This document shows positions 17,935-25,445 of a DNA stretch of 64,000 bases, in pieces. Source of the DNA: RYN-230 sp036497945 (lineage in GTDB: Bacteria > Actinomycetota > Actinomycetes > Streptosporangiales > Streptosporangiaceae); contig DASXIN010000116.1 in the NCBI GenBank assembly GCA_036497945.1, positions 4,445 through 68,444 of the forward strand, in the 5' to 3' direction. Below the pieces are notes generated by a model. That model saw only the letters and a list, made by a program, of their open reading frames with translations, was not told the DNA's origin and did no database searches. The translations under genes were made by a program, and so were the position numbers. Within the stretch, counting starts at the first letter, position 1. Each line of letters starts with the position of its first letter.

Positions 17935-19754
17935 GGTTCTGACCCAGATTTCGTGATCACGCGAGGAGGACGCGTTTGCGGAGCAGGTCGAAGCTGGCGC
18001 GGCCGTACATTTGTCTTTTGATCATCTTGATCCGGTTGACGTGGCCTTCGACCGGGCCGGAGCTGTGCGGCAGGGTGAGGCCGTTGGTCACGGCGGCCTG
18101 GTCGTGCTTGAGGCCGGTGGTGAAGGAGTGCAGGTCGGGCTGGTCGTCGGCGTCGACGGCGGCGATCCAGGCGGCGAGGCGGTCACCGTGGCGGCCGGTG
18201 AGGATCTGGGCGAACTCCCTGACGTGGCTGGCCAGGGCGTCCAGGTGGGGGCAGCGGGCCCGTACCTGGGTGAGCGTGGCTTGTTCCTGCTCAGTCAGGC
18301 TGGCCGGGGCGCGGAGGATCCAGCTGGCCACCTGGCCGGTTTTCGGCGGCGGCGCTGCGGCGGGCGGGGCGGCGCGGGCGGCCCGGAACGGGCGCAGGTA
18401 CCGGTAGGTCATCCCATAGCTGCCGCGGTATCCGCGGGCGGCGATCTCGGCGTGCAGCTGCTTGATGTTCAGGCACCCGTCGTTCAGCCGCTGGTGCAGG
18501 TAGGGCTTGAACTCATCCAGGGCCGAGGGCTGCCGGCCGCCGGCCCGGCCGGCGGGCAGATCCTCCGGGCGGGCGGCCCGGGCGAACCGGCGGACCGTCG
18601 AGACAGCCAGGCCGAGCTCGCGGGCGATCGCGGCCAGGGAGCGGCCCTGGGCCAGCTGGGCGTGCACCGCCTCATGCCGTTCGGCGGTCCGCGCCACCAG
18701 CGCGGGCCGGCCGAGCCGGGCGGCGGCCAGGGCCAGCGCTGCCGCCTCCCGCAGATCCGGGCCGGCCGGCTGTGGGGGCTGCGGCGGGGGCAGCGGGGCC
18801 AGGCAGTCCCGGTGGCGGGCCACCGTCTTTTCCGCGTAATCAGCCAGGCCCCGCCACAGGTGCCACCGGTCCGCGACCTGCAGGGCGCCGGGGGCGCCCC
18901 GGCGGCCGCCGTCGGCATAGGCCCCGGCCCGGTCCCGGCAGATCACCTGGGTGCCCGGGTGGGCGCTCAGCCACGCCGCCAGGCCCTCGCCGTCCCGGCC
19001 GCGCAGCAAGTCCACCGGGTGGCGGGTAGCCATGTCCACCAGCACGCTGCCATAAACATGGCCGCGGCGCAGCGCGAAATCATCCACCCCCAGCACCGCC
19101 ACCGGCCCCCCGGCCGGGTCCGGCAACGCGCAGACCAGCCGCAGCAGCGTCGACCGCCCAGCCGGTAACCCGAGCACCGCCGCCAGCCGCGCCCCGGCCC
19201 GGCCCGCCAGCGCCAGCCCGACCGCCTCCAGCATGCCCCGCAGCAGCGGGGTGCGCCGCGCATACGCCGACGTCAGCCCCTCCACCTGCTCCGCGAACGT
19301 GCACGCCGGGCAGCCCGGGGCAGCGCAGAAGAACCGGCGCACAGCCAGCCGGATCATCACCCGCTGCCCGCCGGCCGCAACATCATCCAGCCGCCGCACA
19401 TACCGGCTGTGCACGCGCGACGAGCCGCCACCACAGCGCGGGCAGACCCCGTCCTCCCGCCGCGAACGCACCCACAGGCACACCAGCCCAGGCAGCCGCT
19501 CCACCCGCTCCACCACCACACCCGCCAGGTGCGGCAGCAGCATCTCCAGGCCGCCACCCGGCCCGCATGACAAGCACTTCCCATCCAGGGACAATGGCAC
19601 TTCGGACTCCTGGCTGACCGGCCGGCGTAGACAACCGCCGCTCTACCAGGAGTCCCTTCATCTCCAACAGCAACACGCCCAAAGCAACACGCTCACACCC
19701 GGCACACCGGACAACCACCACGCCCGATGCGATCACGAAATGTGAGCCAGAACC
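17935..19754. mobile_element. ISL3-family insertion sequence, intact, 1820 bp
   Basis: The element has terminal inverted repeats matching at 21 of the first 24 positions (left GGTTCTGACCCAGATTTCGT from 17935; right, read inward from 19754, GGTTCTGGCTCACATTTCGT). It is flanked by an exact 8-bp target duplication CGGATGCG at 17927-17934 and 19755-19762. One transposase gene fills it, and its stop codon lies inside the left repeat. An 8-bp duplication is usual for ISL3. It has inserted between the PaaX-like gene and the box operon. The intact repeats and duplication suggest a fairly recent event. Confidence 0.95.
17957..19600 (-). CDS. ISL3-family transposase
   Basis: A 547-residue DDE transposase. 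The N-terminus has the zinc-ribbon cysteines expected for ISL3 (CPRCGG near residue 55, then CAAPGCPACTF). The catalytic core includes VLGVDDFALRRGHVYGSVLV, ICRDRAGAYADG, and the C-terminal PVEGHVNRIKMIKRQMYGRA that carries the last acidic residue. GTG at 19600 is the likely start. The 154 bp between it and the right end would hold its promoter. The reading frame is complete and the element appears competent. Confidence 0.95.
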   Translation of the reverse strand: MPLSLDGKCLSCGPGGGLEMLLPHLAGVVVERVERLPGLVCLWVRSRREDGVCPRCGGGSSRVHSRYVRRLDDVAAGGQRVMIRLAVRRFFCAAPGCPACTFAEQVEGLTSAYARRTPLLRGMLEAVGLALAGRAGARLAAVLGLPAGRSTLLRLVCALPDPAGGPVAVLGVDDFALRRGHVYGSVLVDMATRHPVDLLRGRDGEGLAAWLSAHPGTQVICRDRAGAYADGGRRGAPGALQVADRWHLWRGLADYAEKTVARHRDCLAPLPPPQPPQPAGPDLREAAALALAAARLGRPALVARTAERHEAVHAQLAQGRSLAAIARELGLAVSTVRRFARAARPEDLPAGRAGGRQPSALDEFKPYLHQRLNDGCLNIKQLHAEIAARGYRGSYGMTYRYLRPFRAARAAPPAAAPPPKTGQVASWILRAPASLTEQEQATLTQVRARCPHLDALASHVREFAQILTGRHGDRLAAWIAAVDADDQPDLHSFTTGLKHDQAAVTNGLTLPHSSGPVEGHVNRIKMIKRQMYGRASFDLLRKRVLLA

Positions 19755-19808
19755 CGGATGCGTGCTATGTCGGAGTTTGTCGGCGAATGGGGCACCACGG
19801 TCATCTGG

Positions 19809-20663
19809 TCAGCCGATGTCGTTGAGACGCTTCCAGTCCAGCCGGGCGTCGGCCGACCAGCGCTGCCGCCGGTCGGCGAACAGCTGGGCCGCGGCCAGCC
19901 CGCTCCACCGGGCGGGCAGCAGTTCCCGGGGCAGCACCGGGTCGATGGACGGGAACCGCCGCCAGGCGTGCACCAGCTCGATCAGCCGGGCCAGCAGGTC
20001 GGCCGGGGCCTCGGCGCGGAAGTCGTCGATGAACCGCTCGTACTGCTCCTCGATGGCGGCCAGGTCCCAGGCGGTGGCGACCATGACCCGCACGTCGGCC
20101 AGCCCGGACCGGCGCGCCACGAACACGTGCGCGTCGTCGGCCAGCCCGGCCGCGCGCAGTACGCCGACCGCCTCGGCCGCCCGCTCCGGATGCGGGCTGA
20201 TCCACAGGCCCGCGCCGAGCGAGCCGAACCCGGCCCAGTTCAGCCGGGTGCGCACGACATGCCGGGCCCGCCGGTCGCTCTCCGGGACCCGCGCGTAGAT
20301 CAGCAGCCAGCGGCCGTCCCAGTGCTCCGCCGGGCCGGTGAACGAGTAGATCCGCTCCGCGCCGTCGGTGAGCAGCCGGCGCGCGTTGTCGGTGAGGCGC
20401 CACCGGGTCCGGCGGCCGAGCTTCTCGGCCTCCAGCCAGCCGGCCGCGGCGGTGCGCATCAGCGCCTGCCGGGTCGCTTTCTCCTCGATGCCGAGCCGGC
20501 CCAGCACGTCCAGCACGGCCGACGTCCAGGCCGTGCCGTCGCCGGTCAGCACACACTCGCCGAGCAGGGTGAGCAGCAGGCCGCGAGCGCTCGGCGCACC
20601 GGCCGCATGCCGCCGGGACAGCGTCGGCACCGGCCTGGGCGCCGACGCTCCGCTGCCCGCCAT
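19809..20663 (-). CDS. PaaX-like transcriptional repressor
   Basis: A 284-residue GntR-type winged-helix repressor of the PaaX family. The N-terminal HTH includes EKATRQALMRTAAAGWLEAE, and the C-terminal PaaX domain has WLLIYARVPESDRRARHVVR and the dimer segment RWSGLAAAQLFADRR. Family members release DNA on binding phenylacetyl-CoA or related aromatic-CoA thioesters. Before the ISL3 insertion this gene lay directly upstream of boxC on the same strand, so benzoyl-CoA is a reasonable ligand and the box operon a likely target; that is inference. The start ATG 20663 has the site ggaagg. A dyad for autoregulation lies at 20699-20723. Confidence 0.85.
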   Translation of the reverse strand: MAGSGASAPRPVPTLSRRHAAGAPSARGLLLTLLGECVLTGDGTAWTSAVLDVLGRLGIEEKATRQALMRTAAAGWLEAEKLGRRTRWRLTDNARRLLTDGAERIYSFTGPAEHWDGRWLLIYARVPESDRRARHVVRTRLNWAGFGSLGAGLWISPHPERAAEAVGVLRAAGLADDAHVFVARRSGLADVRVMVATAWDLAAIEEQYERFIDDFRAEAPADLLARLIELVHAWRRFPSIDPVLPRELLPARWSGLAAAQLFADRRQRWSADARLDWKRLNDIG

Positions 20664-20698
20664 GACGACCTTCCAGTACCTGCCGACGGCCGCTCACC

Positions 20699-20723
20699 GC
20701 CGTATGTCAGAGCAGGATACGGC
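20699..20723. promoter_or_regulatory. Dyad upstream of paaX-like gene, candidate operator
   Basis: Arms GCCGTAT (20699-20705) and ATACGGC (20717-20723) are a perfect inverted repeat with an 11-bp spacer, 36 bp upstream of the repressor start and in the region shared with the divergent BrkB-like gene. The position suits autoregulation. Confidence 0.5.
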
Positions 20724-20804
20724 ACCGCGGCGCGTTAGCACCTGGACCGGCTGGGTAGTGGATGACCCCTCAGGCCAGCCGCCTGGGGGAGGAGGCATGC
20801 CGCC

Positions 20805-21809
20805 ATGGCGGAACCAGTCGCTGGGCACCGGCCGGAGCGTACCCCGGATACCAGCACCGAGACCCCGGGCAACCCGGTCGAGCTCGGCCGCGGCGGCTGG
20901 CTCGCGGCCGCCCGCCGGACGGCCCGCGAGTTCAAGGCCGACAACCTGCGGGACTGGGCGGCCGCGCTGACCTACTACAGCATCCAGTCCGTCTTTCCCG
21001 GGCTGCTGGTGCTGGTGTCCCTGCTCGGCCTGATCGGCAAGTCGGCCACCCAGCCGCTGGTCACCGGCCTGGCTCAGCTCGCCCCGGCCAACGTGCGGAC
21101 CATCGTGCTGAACGCCATCACGCACCTGCAAGGCAGCCATGCCGCCGCCGGGGTGCTGACCGTGGTCAGCCTCGTGCTCGGGCTGTGGTCCGCGTCGAAC
21201 TACGTGGCCGGGTTCATGCGCGCCTCGAACGCCATCTACGACGTGCCCGAGGGACGGCCGGCCTGGAAGACGTACCCGATCCGGCTGGGCGTCACGCTGG
21301 TCATGCTGGTGCTGCTGGTGGCCTCGGTGCTGATCGTCGTGGTGACCGGCAGCCTGGCCCGCCGGGTCGGGAACGGGCTGGGCATTGGCTCGGCCGCGGT
21401 GACCGCGTGGGACATCGCCAAGTGGCCGGTGCTGCTGGTCATCGTCAGCATCATGTTCGCCATCCTGTACTGGGCCAGCCCGAACGCGAAGCAGGGCTTG
21501 CGCTGGGTCAGCCCGGGCGGCCTCATCGCCGTCATCCTGTGGCTGATCGCGTCCGGCCTGTTCGCGCTGTACGTGGCCAACTTCGGGCACTACAACAAGG
21601 TCTACGGCAGCCTCGGCGGCATCATCATCTTCCTGATCTGGATGTGGATCTCGAACGTCGCGATCCTGTTCGGCGCGGAGTTCAACGCCGAGCTCATCCG
21701 CGGCCGGGCCATCGCCGCCGGCGCGCCGCCGGACCGCGAGCCCTACACCGAGCTACGCGATACCCGCAAGCTGGACAAGCCGTTAACCCAACCGGAAACG
21801 AGGCGGTAG
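20805..21809 (+). CDS. YihY/BrkB-family inner membrane protein
   Basis: A 334-residue integral membrane protein with about six hydrophobic segments. The early motif DWAAALTYYSIQSVFPGLLV, the middle GLWSASNYVAGFMRASNAIY and the late segment GHYNKVYGSLGGIIIFLIW are signatures of the family once called ribonuclease BN and now YihY/BrkB. Function is poorly known; a transport or envelope role is suspected. ATG 20805 has a strong site (gggggaggagg). It is divergent from the PaaX-like gene and convergent, at 17 bp, with the sigma factor gene. Confidence 0.9.
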   Translation: MAEPVAGHRPERTPDTSTETPGNPVELGRGGWLAAARRTAREFKADNLRDWAAALTYYSIQSVFPGLLVLVSLLGLIGKSATQPLVTGLAQLAPANVRTIVLNAITHLQGSHAAAGVLTVVSLVLGLWSASNYVAGFMRASNAIYDVPEGRPAWKTYPIRLGVTLVMLVLLVASVLIVVVTGSLARRVGNGLGIGSAAVTAWDIAKWPVLLVIVSIMFAILYWASPNAKQGLRWVSPGGLIAVILWLIASGLFALYVANFGHYNKVYGSLGGIIIFLIWMWISNVAILFGAEFNAELIRGRAIAAGAPPDREPYTELRDTRKLDKPLTQPETRR

Positions 21810-21826
21810 CGGGAGCAGGCCGCCGG

Positions 21827-22831
21827 CTAACCGGGCAGCATCCGGGGCAGCCCGAACCGAGGCAGCACGCTGGTCTCGAACCGGGTCAGCTCGCTCAGCT
21901 GGCGGCCGGCCAGCGTGGCCACCAGCAGGCCGACCGCCCGGGCCACCCCGGCCTGCGGGTCGCGGACATAGACGCCGAACGCGGGCTGGCCGTTGGCCCG
22001 GGTCGGCACCAGCCGGTAGCTGCGGTCCTGCCAGATCGCGGTGAAGAAGCACAGCGCCAGCTCACGGCCCTGGTACTCGAGCGGGACCGGCGGCATGCGC
22101 AGCCAGGCGTCCTCGGTCATCAAGGCCACGATGCCGTCCACGTCGCCGCCCTCGAACGCCCGGGTGAACCGGGCCACCAGGTCCTGTTCTGCCGCCGAGC
22201 CGGGCGCCGGGGCGGGCGGCTGGCCCGTGGTCGCGGCCATCCGCTGCCGGATCGCGGCCCGGGCCCGCTTCAGCGCGCTGGTCACCGACTCCTCGGTGAC
22301 CTCCAGCAGCCCGGCCACCTCGCGGGCCGGGTAGCCGAGCACGTCGCGCAGGATGAGCACGGCCCGCTGCCGGGGCGGCAGCAGCTGCAGCGCGGTCACG
22401 AAGGCCAGCGAGATGGCCTCGCTGGCCTCGTACTGAGCCTCCGGACCGGGCGCGCTGTCGGCCAGCCCCTCCAGGGCGGTGTCCGGCAGCGGCTCCAGCC
22501 AGAGCACCTCGCCGAGCCGGGTGGGCTCGGGCGCGAGGTCGGCCAGCCGCCCCGACGAGGGGGTCGGGCGGCGGCGGCCGGCCCGCAGCGCGTTCAGGCA
22601 GCGGCTGGTGGCCACCCGGTACAGCCAGGTACGCACCGAGGACCGCCCCTCGAACCCGGCGAAACCACGCCACGCGGCCAGCAGCGTCTCCTGCAGCGCG
22701 TCCTCCGCGTCCTGCGCCGAGCCCAGCATCCGGTAGCAATGCACCATCAGCTCCCGCTGATGCGGCTCGACCAGCTCGCCGAACGCCGCCCCGTCCCCGG
22801 CACGGGCCCGTTCAATCAAATTTGCTGTCAT
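21827..22831 (-). CDS. ECF sigma factor with C-terminal SnoaL-like domain (SigG-type)
   Basis: A 334-residue sigma factor. Region 2 contains ELMVHCYRMLGSAQDAEDAL followed by SSVRTWLYRVATSRCLNAL, and region 4 contains LPPRQRAVLILRDVLGYPAR. The last 130 residues form a SnoaL/NTF2-like domain ending FETSVLPRFGLPRMLPG. The ending closely resembles that of the sigma factor at 4881-5849 (DTFLDPALFPKFGLPQQLPA), so the two are paralogues. No anti-sigma gene is adjacent, as usual for this class. A 12-bp inverted repeat with a long loop begins directly before the start codon. Confidence 0.88.
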   Translation of the reverse strand: MTANLIERARAGDGAAFGELVEPHQRELMVHCYRMLGSAQDAEDALQETLLAAWRGFAGFEGRSSVRTWLYRVATSRCLNALRAGRRRPTPSSGRLADLAPEPTRLGEVLWLEPLPDTALEGLADSAPGPEAQYEASEAISLAFVTALQLLPPRQRAVLILRDVLGYPAREVAGLLEVTEESVTSALKRARAAIRQRMAATTGQPPAPAPGSAAEQDLVARFTRAFEGGDVDGIVALMTEDAWLRMPPVPLEYQGRELALCFFTAIWQDRSYRLVPTRANGQPAFGVYVRDPQAGVARAVGLLVATLAGRQLSELTRFETSVLPRFGLPRMLPG

Positions 22832-22935
22832 AACGCCAGTACCTCGCCGGTCTGCTTGCCTCCATCATCCGGTACTGACCCCGCCAGGCGGCAAAACTGG
22901 GCGGCGGCCGACGGCAAGCCGCGGGTACTGGCGTT
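22832..22935. repeat. Long-range 12-bp inverted repeat before the sigma gene
   Basis: AACGCCAGTACC (22832-22843) and GGTACTGGCGTT (22924-22935) are exact inverted copies 80 bp apart. They fill the gap between the sigma start and the stop of the threonate-dehydrogenase-like gene. A third partial copy (GGTACTG) lies near 22872. It could be a pair of regulator sites or a long mRNA hairpin. Confidence 0.45.
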
Positions 22936-22938
22936 GAG

Positions 22939-23817
22939 CTAAATCGTGCGACCGGCCCGGAGCACCTCGATCAGTGCCGAGTCGTCCAGCCGGCCCAGAC
23001 CCTCCTCGTGACCGCGGTCGTAGAGCCAGGCGGCCGCGCGGGCCAGCGGCGTGGCCGCACCCGCGTCGTCCGCGGCCGCGCCGACCAGGCCCATGTCCTT
23101 GACGAAGATGTCCAGCGCGCTGCGCACGTCGCCGAACTGGCCGGACACCATCCGGGCGCCGCGGTCCTCGAACATGAACGAGGCGGCCGCGCCGTCGCGC
23201 AGCACCTGCCAGCAGTCCGCCGGGCGCAGCCCGAGCGCCTCGGCGAAGGCCAGCGCCTCGGCGGCCACCGCGATGTGCACGCCACACAGCAGCTGGTTGA
23301 CCAGTTTCATCCGCTGGCCGTCACCGGCCGCCGGGCCGACCACCGGCGCGGCCCGGGCCAGGCTGTCCAGCACCGGCTGGGCCCGCTGCACCGCGCCCGC
23401 CGGGCCGGACACCATGATCAGCAGGTCACCGGCGGCGGCCCGGGTCACCCCGCCGGACACCGGGGCGTCCAGCACGGTGCTGCCCTGCCCGGCCAGGCGG
23501 CTGGCCGCGGAGGTGACCGCCGCGGGCCCGACCGTGGCCATGATCAGCACGATCGACCCGGTGGGCAGCGCGGCGGCCGCGCCGTCCGGCCCGAACAGCA
23601 CCTGCTCCAGCTGGTCCGGGGTAGCCACCATGATCGCGGTCAGGTCGGCGCCCGCCACCGCCCCGGCGACGCTGGCCGCGGGCCGCACCCCGTCCGCGGC
23701 CAGCGCCGCGGCGCGGTCCGGCACCACGTCGTAGCCGTGCACCTGGTGGCCGGAGCGGGCCAGGCAGGCCGCCATCGGCCCGCCCATCGCGCCCAGGCCG
23801 AGCCAGCCGATCCGCAT
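22939..23817 (-). CDS. ltnD: 3-hydroxyacid dehydrogenase family, probable L-threonate dehydrogenase
   Basis: A 292-residue beta-hydroxyacid dehydrogenase. GLGAMGGPMA at residues 7-16 binds NAD, DAPVSGG is the substrate loop, and the Lys in GDGQRMKLVNQLL is the catalytic residue. By itself this fits 3-hydroxyisobutyrate or tartronate semialdehyde reductases too. The assignment to L-threonate/four-carbon acids rests on context: its ATG overlaps the stop of the four-carbon acid sugar kinase gene (ATGA), giving translational coupling. It would oxidise the sugar acid to the 2-oxo acid that the kinase phosphorylates. Confidence 0.75.
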   Translation of the reverse strand: MRIGWLGLGAMGGPMAACLARSGHQVHGYDVVPDRAAALAADGVRPAASVAGAVAGADLTAIMVATPDQLEQVLFGPDGAAAALPTGSIVLIMATVGPAAVTSAASRLAGQGSTVLDAPVSGGVTRAAAGDLLIMVSGPAGAVQRAQPVLDSLARAAPVVGPAAGDGQRMKLVNQLLCGVHIAVAAEALAFAEALGLRPADCWQVLRDGAAASFMFEDRGARMVSGQFGDVRSALDIFVKDMGLVGAAADDAGAATPLARAAAWLYDRGHEEGLGRLDDSALIEVLRAGRTI

Positions 23818-25352
23818 CAGCCGTCCTCCTGCTCGCCGTTGAGGATGTCCACCACCTGGGCCAGCGTGCCGTCGTCCCCGACGTTGCCGGCGAACACCAC
23901 GTAGGGCAGGCCCACCGCCGCCGGGGCCGCGTCCACCGGGTGGAACACCGAGATCAGCCCGGGGAACAGCTGGCCGGCCACCAGCGCGCGGCGGATGCCC
24001 AATCCGCGGGTGGCGACGTCATGCGAGGTGATGCCGCCCTTGGCGATGACCCAGGCGGGGGGCCGGGTGGCCAGCACGTCCCGCACCACGCCGGCCAGCG
24101 CGGCGGACACGGTGCGCGCGATGGCCAGGCTGGCTGCCGGGTCGCGGCCGGTGGCCACCGCCCGGCTGGTGTACAGCAGCACGTCGGACTGGCGCAGCGC
24201 GGCCGCCGCCTGCCGCGCGGCCGCCGCGGCCATCGCATCGGCGCCGCGCAGCACGGCGGGCACGTCCAGTTCGAGCGCGGCGGTGCCGGGCCGGGCGCGC
24301 AGCGCGGCCACCTGGCGGCTGGTCTGCCCGACGTGCGAGCCGACCACGATCAGGCCGTGCCCGCCGGCCCGCCCGTGCTTCGGTGACCCGTGCTCCGGCG
24401 ACCCGTGCTCCGGCGACCCGTGCTCCGGTGACCCGTGCTCCGGTGACCCGTGCTCCGGCGGCCAGATCCGCGCGCCGCGCAGCGGTGCCTGCGGGTCCTG
24501 GCCGGCCAGCGCGCGGACGAACGACGGCCCGGTGCGGAACAGGAACGCCTGGCCAGCCCGTTCGGCCCGCAGCACGCCGCAGGCGACGATGTCCAGATCG
24601 GCGTAGTCGGTGGCGTCCACCGCCACCCAGCCGCCGCCGGACACCGCGGCCAGCCGCGCCGCGACCCGGTCCGGGCCGCCGAGCCGGATGTCGGCCAGGC
24701 TGATCCGGGCCACCTGCTCCGGCCGGATCGCGCCGCCGCTGCGTTCCGCGAGGAACTCGCGCAGCCCCGAGGACCGGTAGCCGAACGCCGGATCCCGGGC
24801 GAACTCGGTCTCGCCTACCGGGACCAGGTCCGGGCCGATCCGGGCCCAGTGGATGCCGCCCGCGGTCACCCGGCCCGCTTCGGGGAACGCCGGGATGAGC
24901 AGCACGCCGTCGAAGCCGCGGCCGAGCACGTCATGCCGGGCCGTCTGTACCGCGGCCACCTCGGCCAGCAGATGGCCGCGCAGCGTCGAGTCGCTCCGGC
25001 TGATCAGCTGGATCCGGCGGCCGCGCCGCTCCGCGGCCGCGATCAGGTCGCGGGCGGCCTGCCTGGTCAGCCGGGCCGCGGCCGGCTCAGCCAGGCTGCG
25101 GGTGTTGGTCAGCACGAAGCAGCCGCCCGTTGGGCCGTCCAGCGCGGCCTGGTAGGCGGACTCCTGCAGCACGGTCACCACCTCGATGCCGTGCACCGCC
25201 TGCGAACCGGTGGGGTCGTCGTCCAGCACGCCGAGCAGCAGGCCGTCCGCGGCGCGCTGGGCGCGGACCGACGCCCGGAGCGCGGCGTCGTCCGGGCGGG
25301 CCGGGGGTAGCCCGGCGAAGACCGGCTCGGCGGCCGGCCGGCTGTCCCGCAG
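23817..25352 (-). CDS. otnK: Four-carbon acid sugar kinase family protein
   Basis: About 511 residues of the OtnK/YgbK family, ATP-dependent kinases that phosphorylate 3-oxo-tetronates (3-oxo-erythronate or 2-oxo-tetronate). LGVLDDDPTGSQAVHG marks the substrate domain, ISRSDSTLRGH follows, and the C-terminal ATP domain has WVIAKGGITSHDVA and PYVVFAGNVGDDGT. No ATG, GTG or TTG is in frame upstream of this region. CTG at 25352, preceded by aagggg at a suitable distance, is the best start unless a sequence error hides the real one. A block of six near-identical 15-bp units adds PEHGS repeats in the linker. The gene ends in an ATGA overlap with ltnD. Confidence 0.8.
   Translation of the reverse strand: MRDSRPAAEPVFAGLPPARPDDAALRASVRAQRAADGLLLGVLDDDPTGSQAVHGIEVVTVLQESAYQAALDGPTGGCFVLTNTRSLAEPAAARLTRQAARDLIAAAERRGRRIQLISRSDSTLRGHLLAEVAAVQTARHDVLGRGFDGVLLIPAFPEAGRVTAGGIHWARIGPDLVPVGETEFARDPAFGYRSSGLREFLAERSGGAIRPEQVARISLADIRLGGPDRVAARLAAVSGGGWVAVDATDYADLDIVACGVLRAERAGQAFLFRTGPSFVRALAGQDPQAPLRGARIWPPEHGSPEHGSPEHGSPEHGSPEHGSPKHGRAGGHGLIVVGSHVGQTSRQVAALRARPGTAALELDVPAVLRGADAMAAAAARQAAAALRQSDVLLYTSRAVATGRDPAASLAIARTVSAALAGVVRDVLATRPPAWVIAKGGITSHDVATRGLGIRRALVAGQLFPGLISVFHPVDAAPAAVGLPYVVFAGNVGDDGTLAQVVDILNGEQEDG
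24372..24461. repeat. Six tandem 15-bp repeats inside the kinase gene
   Basis: Six consecutive 15-bp units of the form cccgtgctccggcga, differing only at two or three positions, run from 24372 to 24461. They keep the reading frame and encode PEHGS units (one PKHGS). Such a tandem array can change copy number by slippage, altering the linker length between the two kinase domains without a frameshift. Confidence 0.9.
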
Positions 25353-25445
25353 CGCCTGGCCCCTTCCGCTTGCTGCCCAGACACCGATGATGGAGCGTGC
25401 GGGCTCACTGTAGTAGCCCCGGCTGGGGCGGAGAACGGAGACGCC

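Noticed and set aside
20762..22942. A 726-codon plus-strand frame
   Set aside because: It covers the BrkB-like gene and the antisense of the sigma factor; the protein is low-complexity and has no motifs.
24372..24461. Tandem 15-bp units as a possible CRISPR array
   Set aside because: Units are contiguous without unique spacers and keep the reading frame of the kinase.
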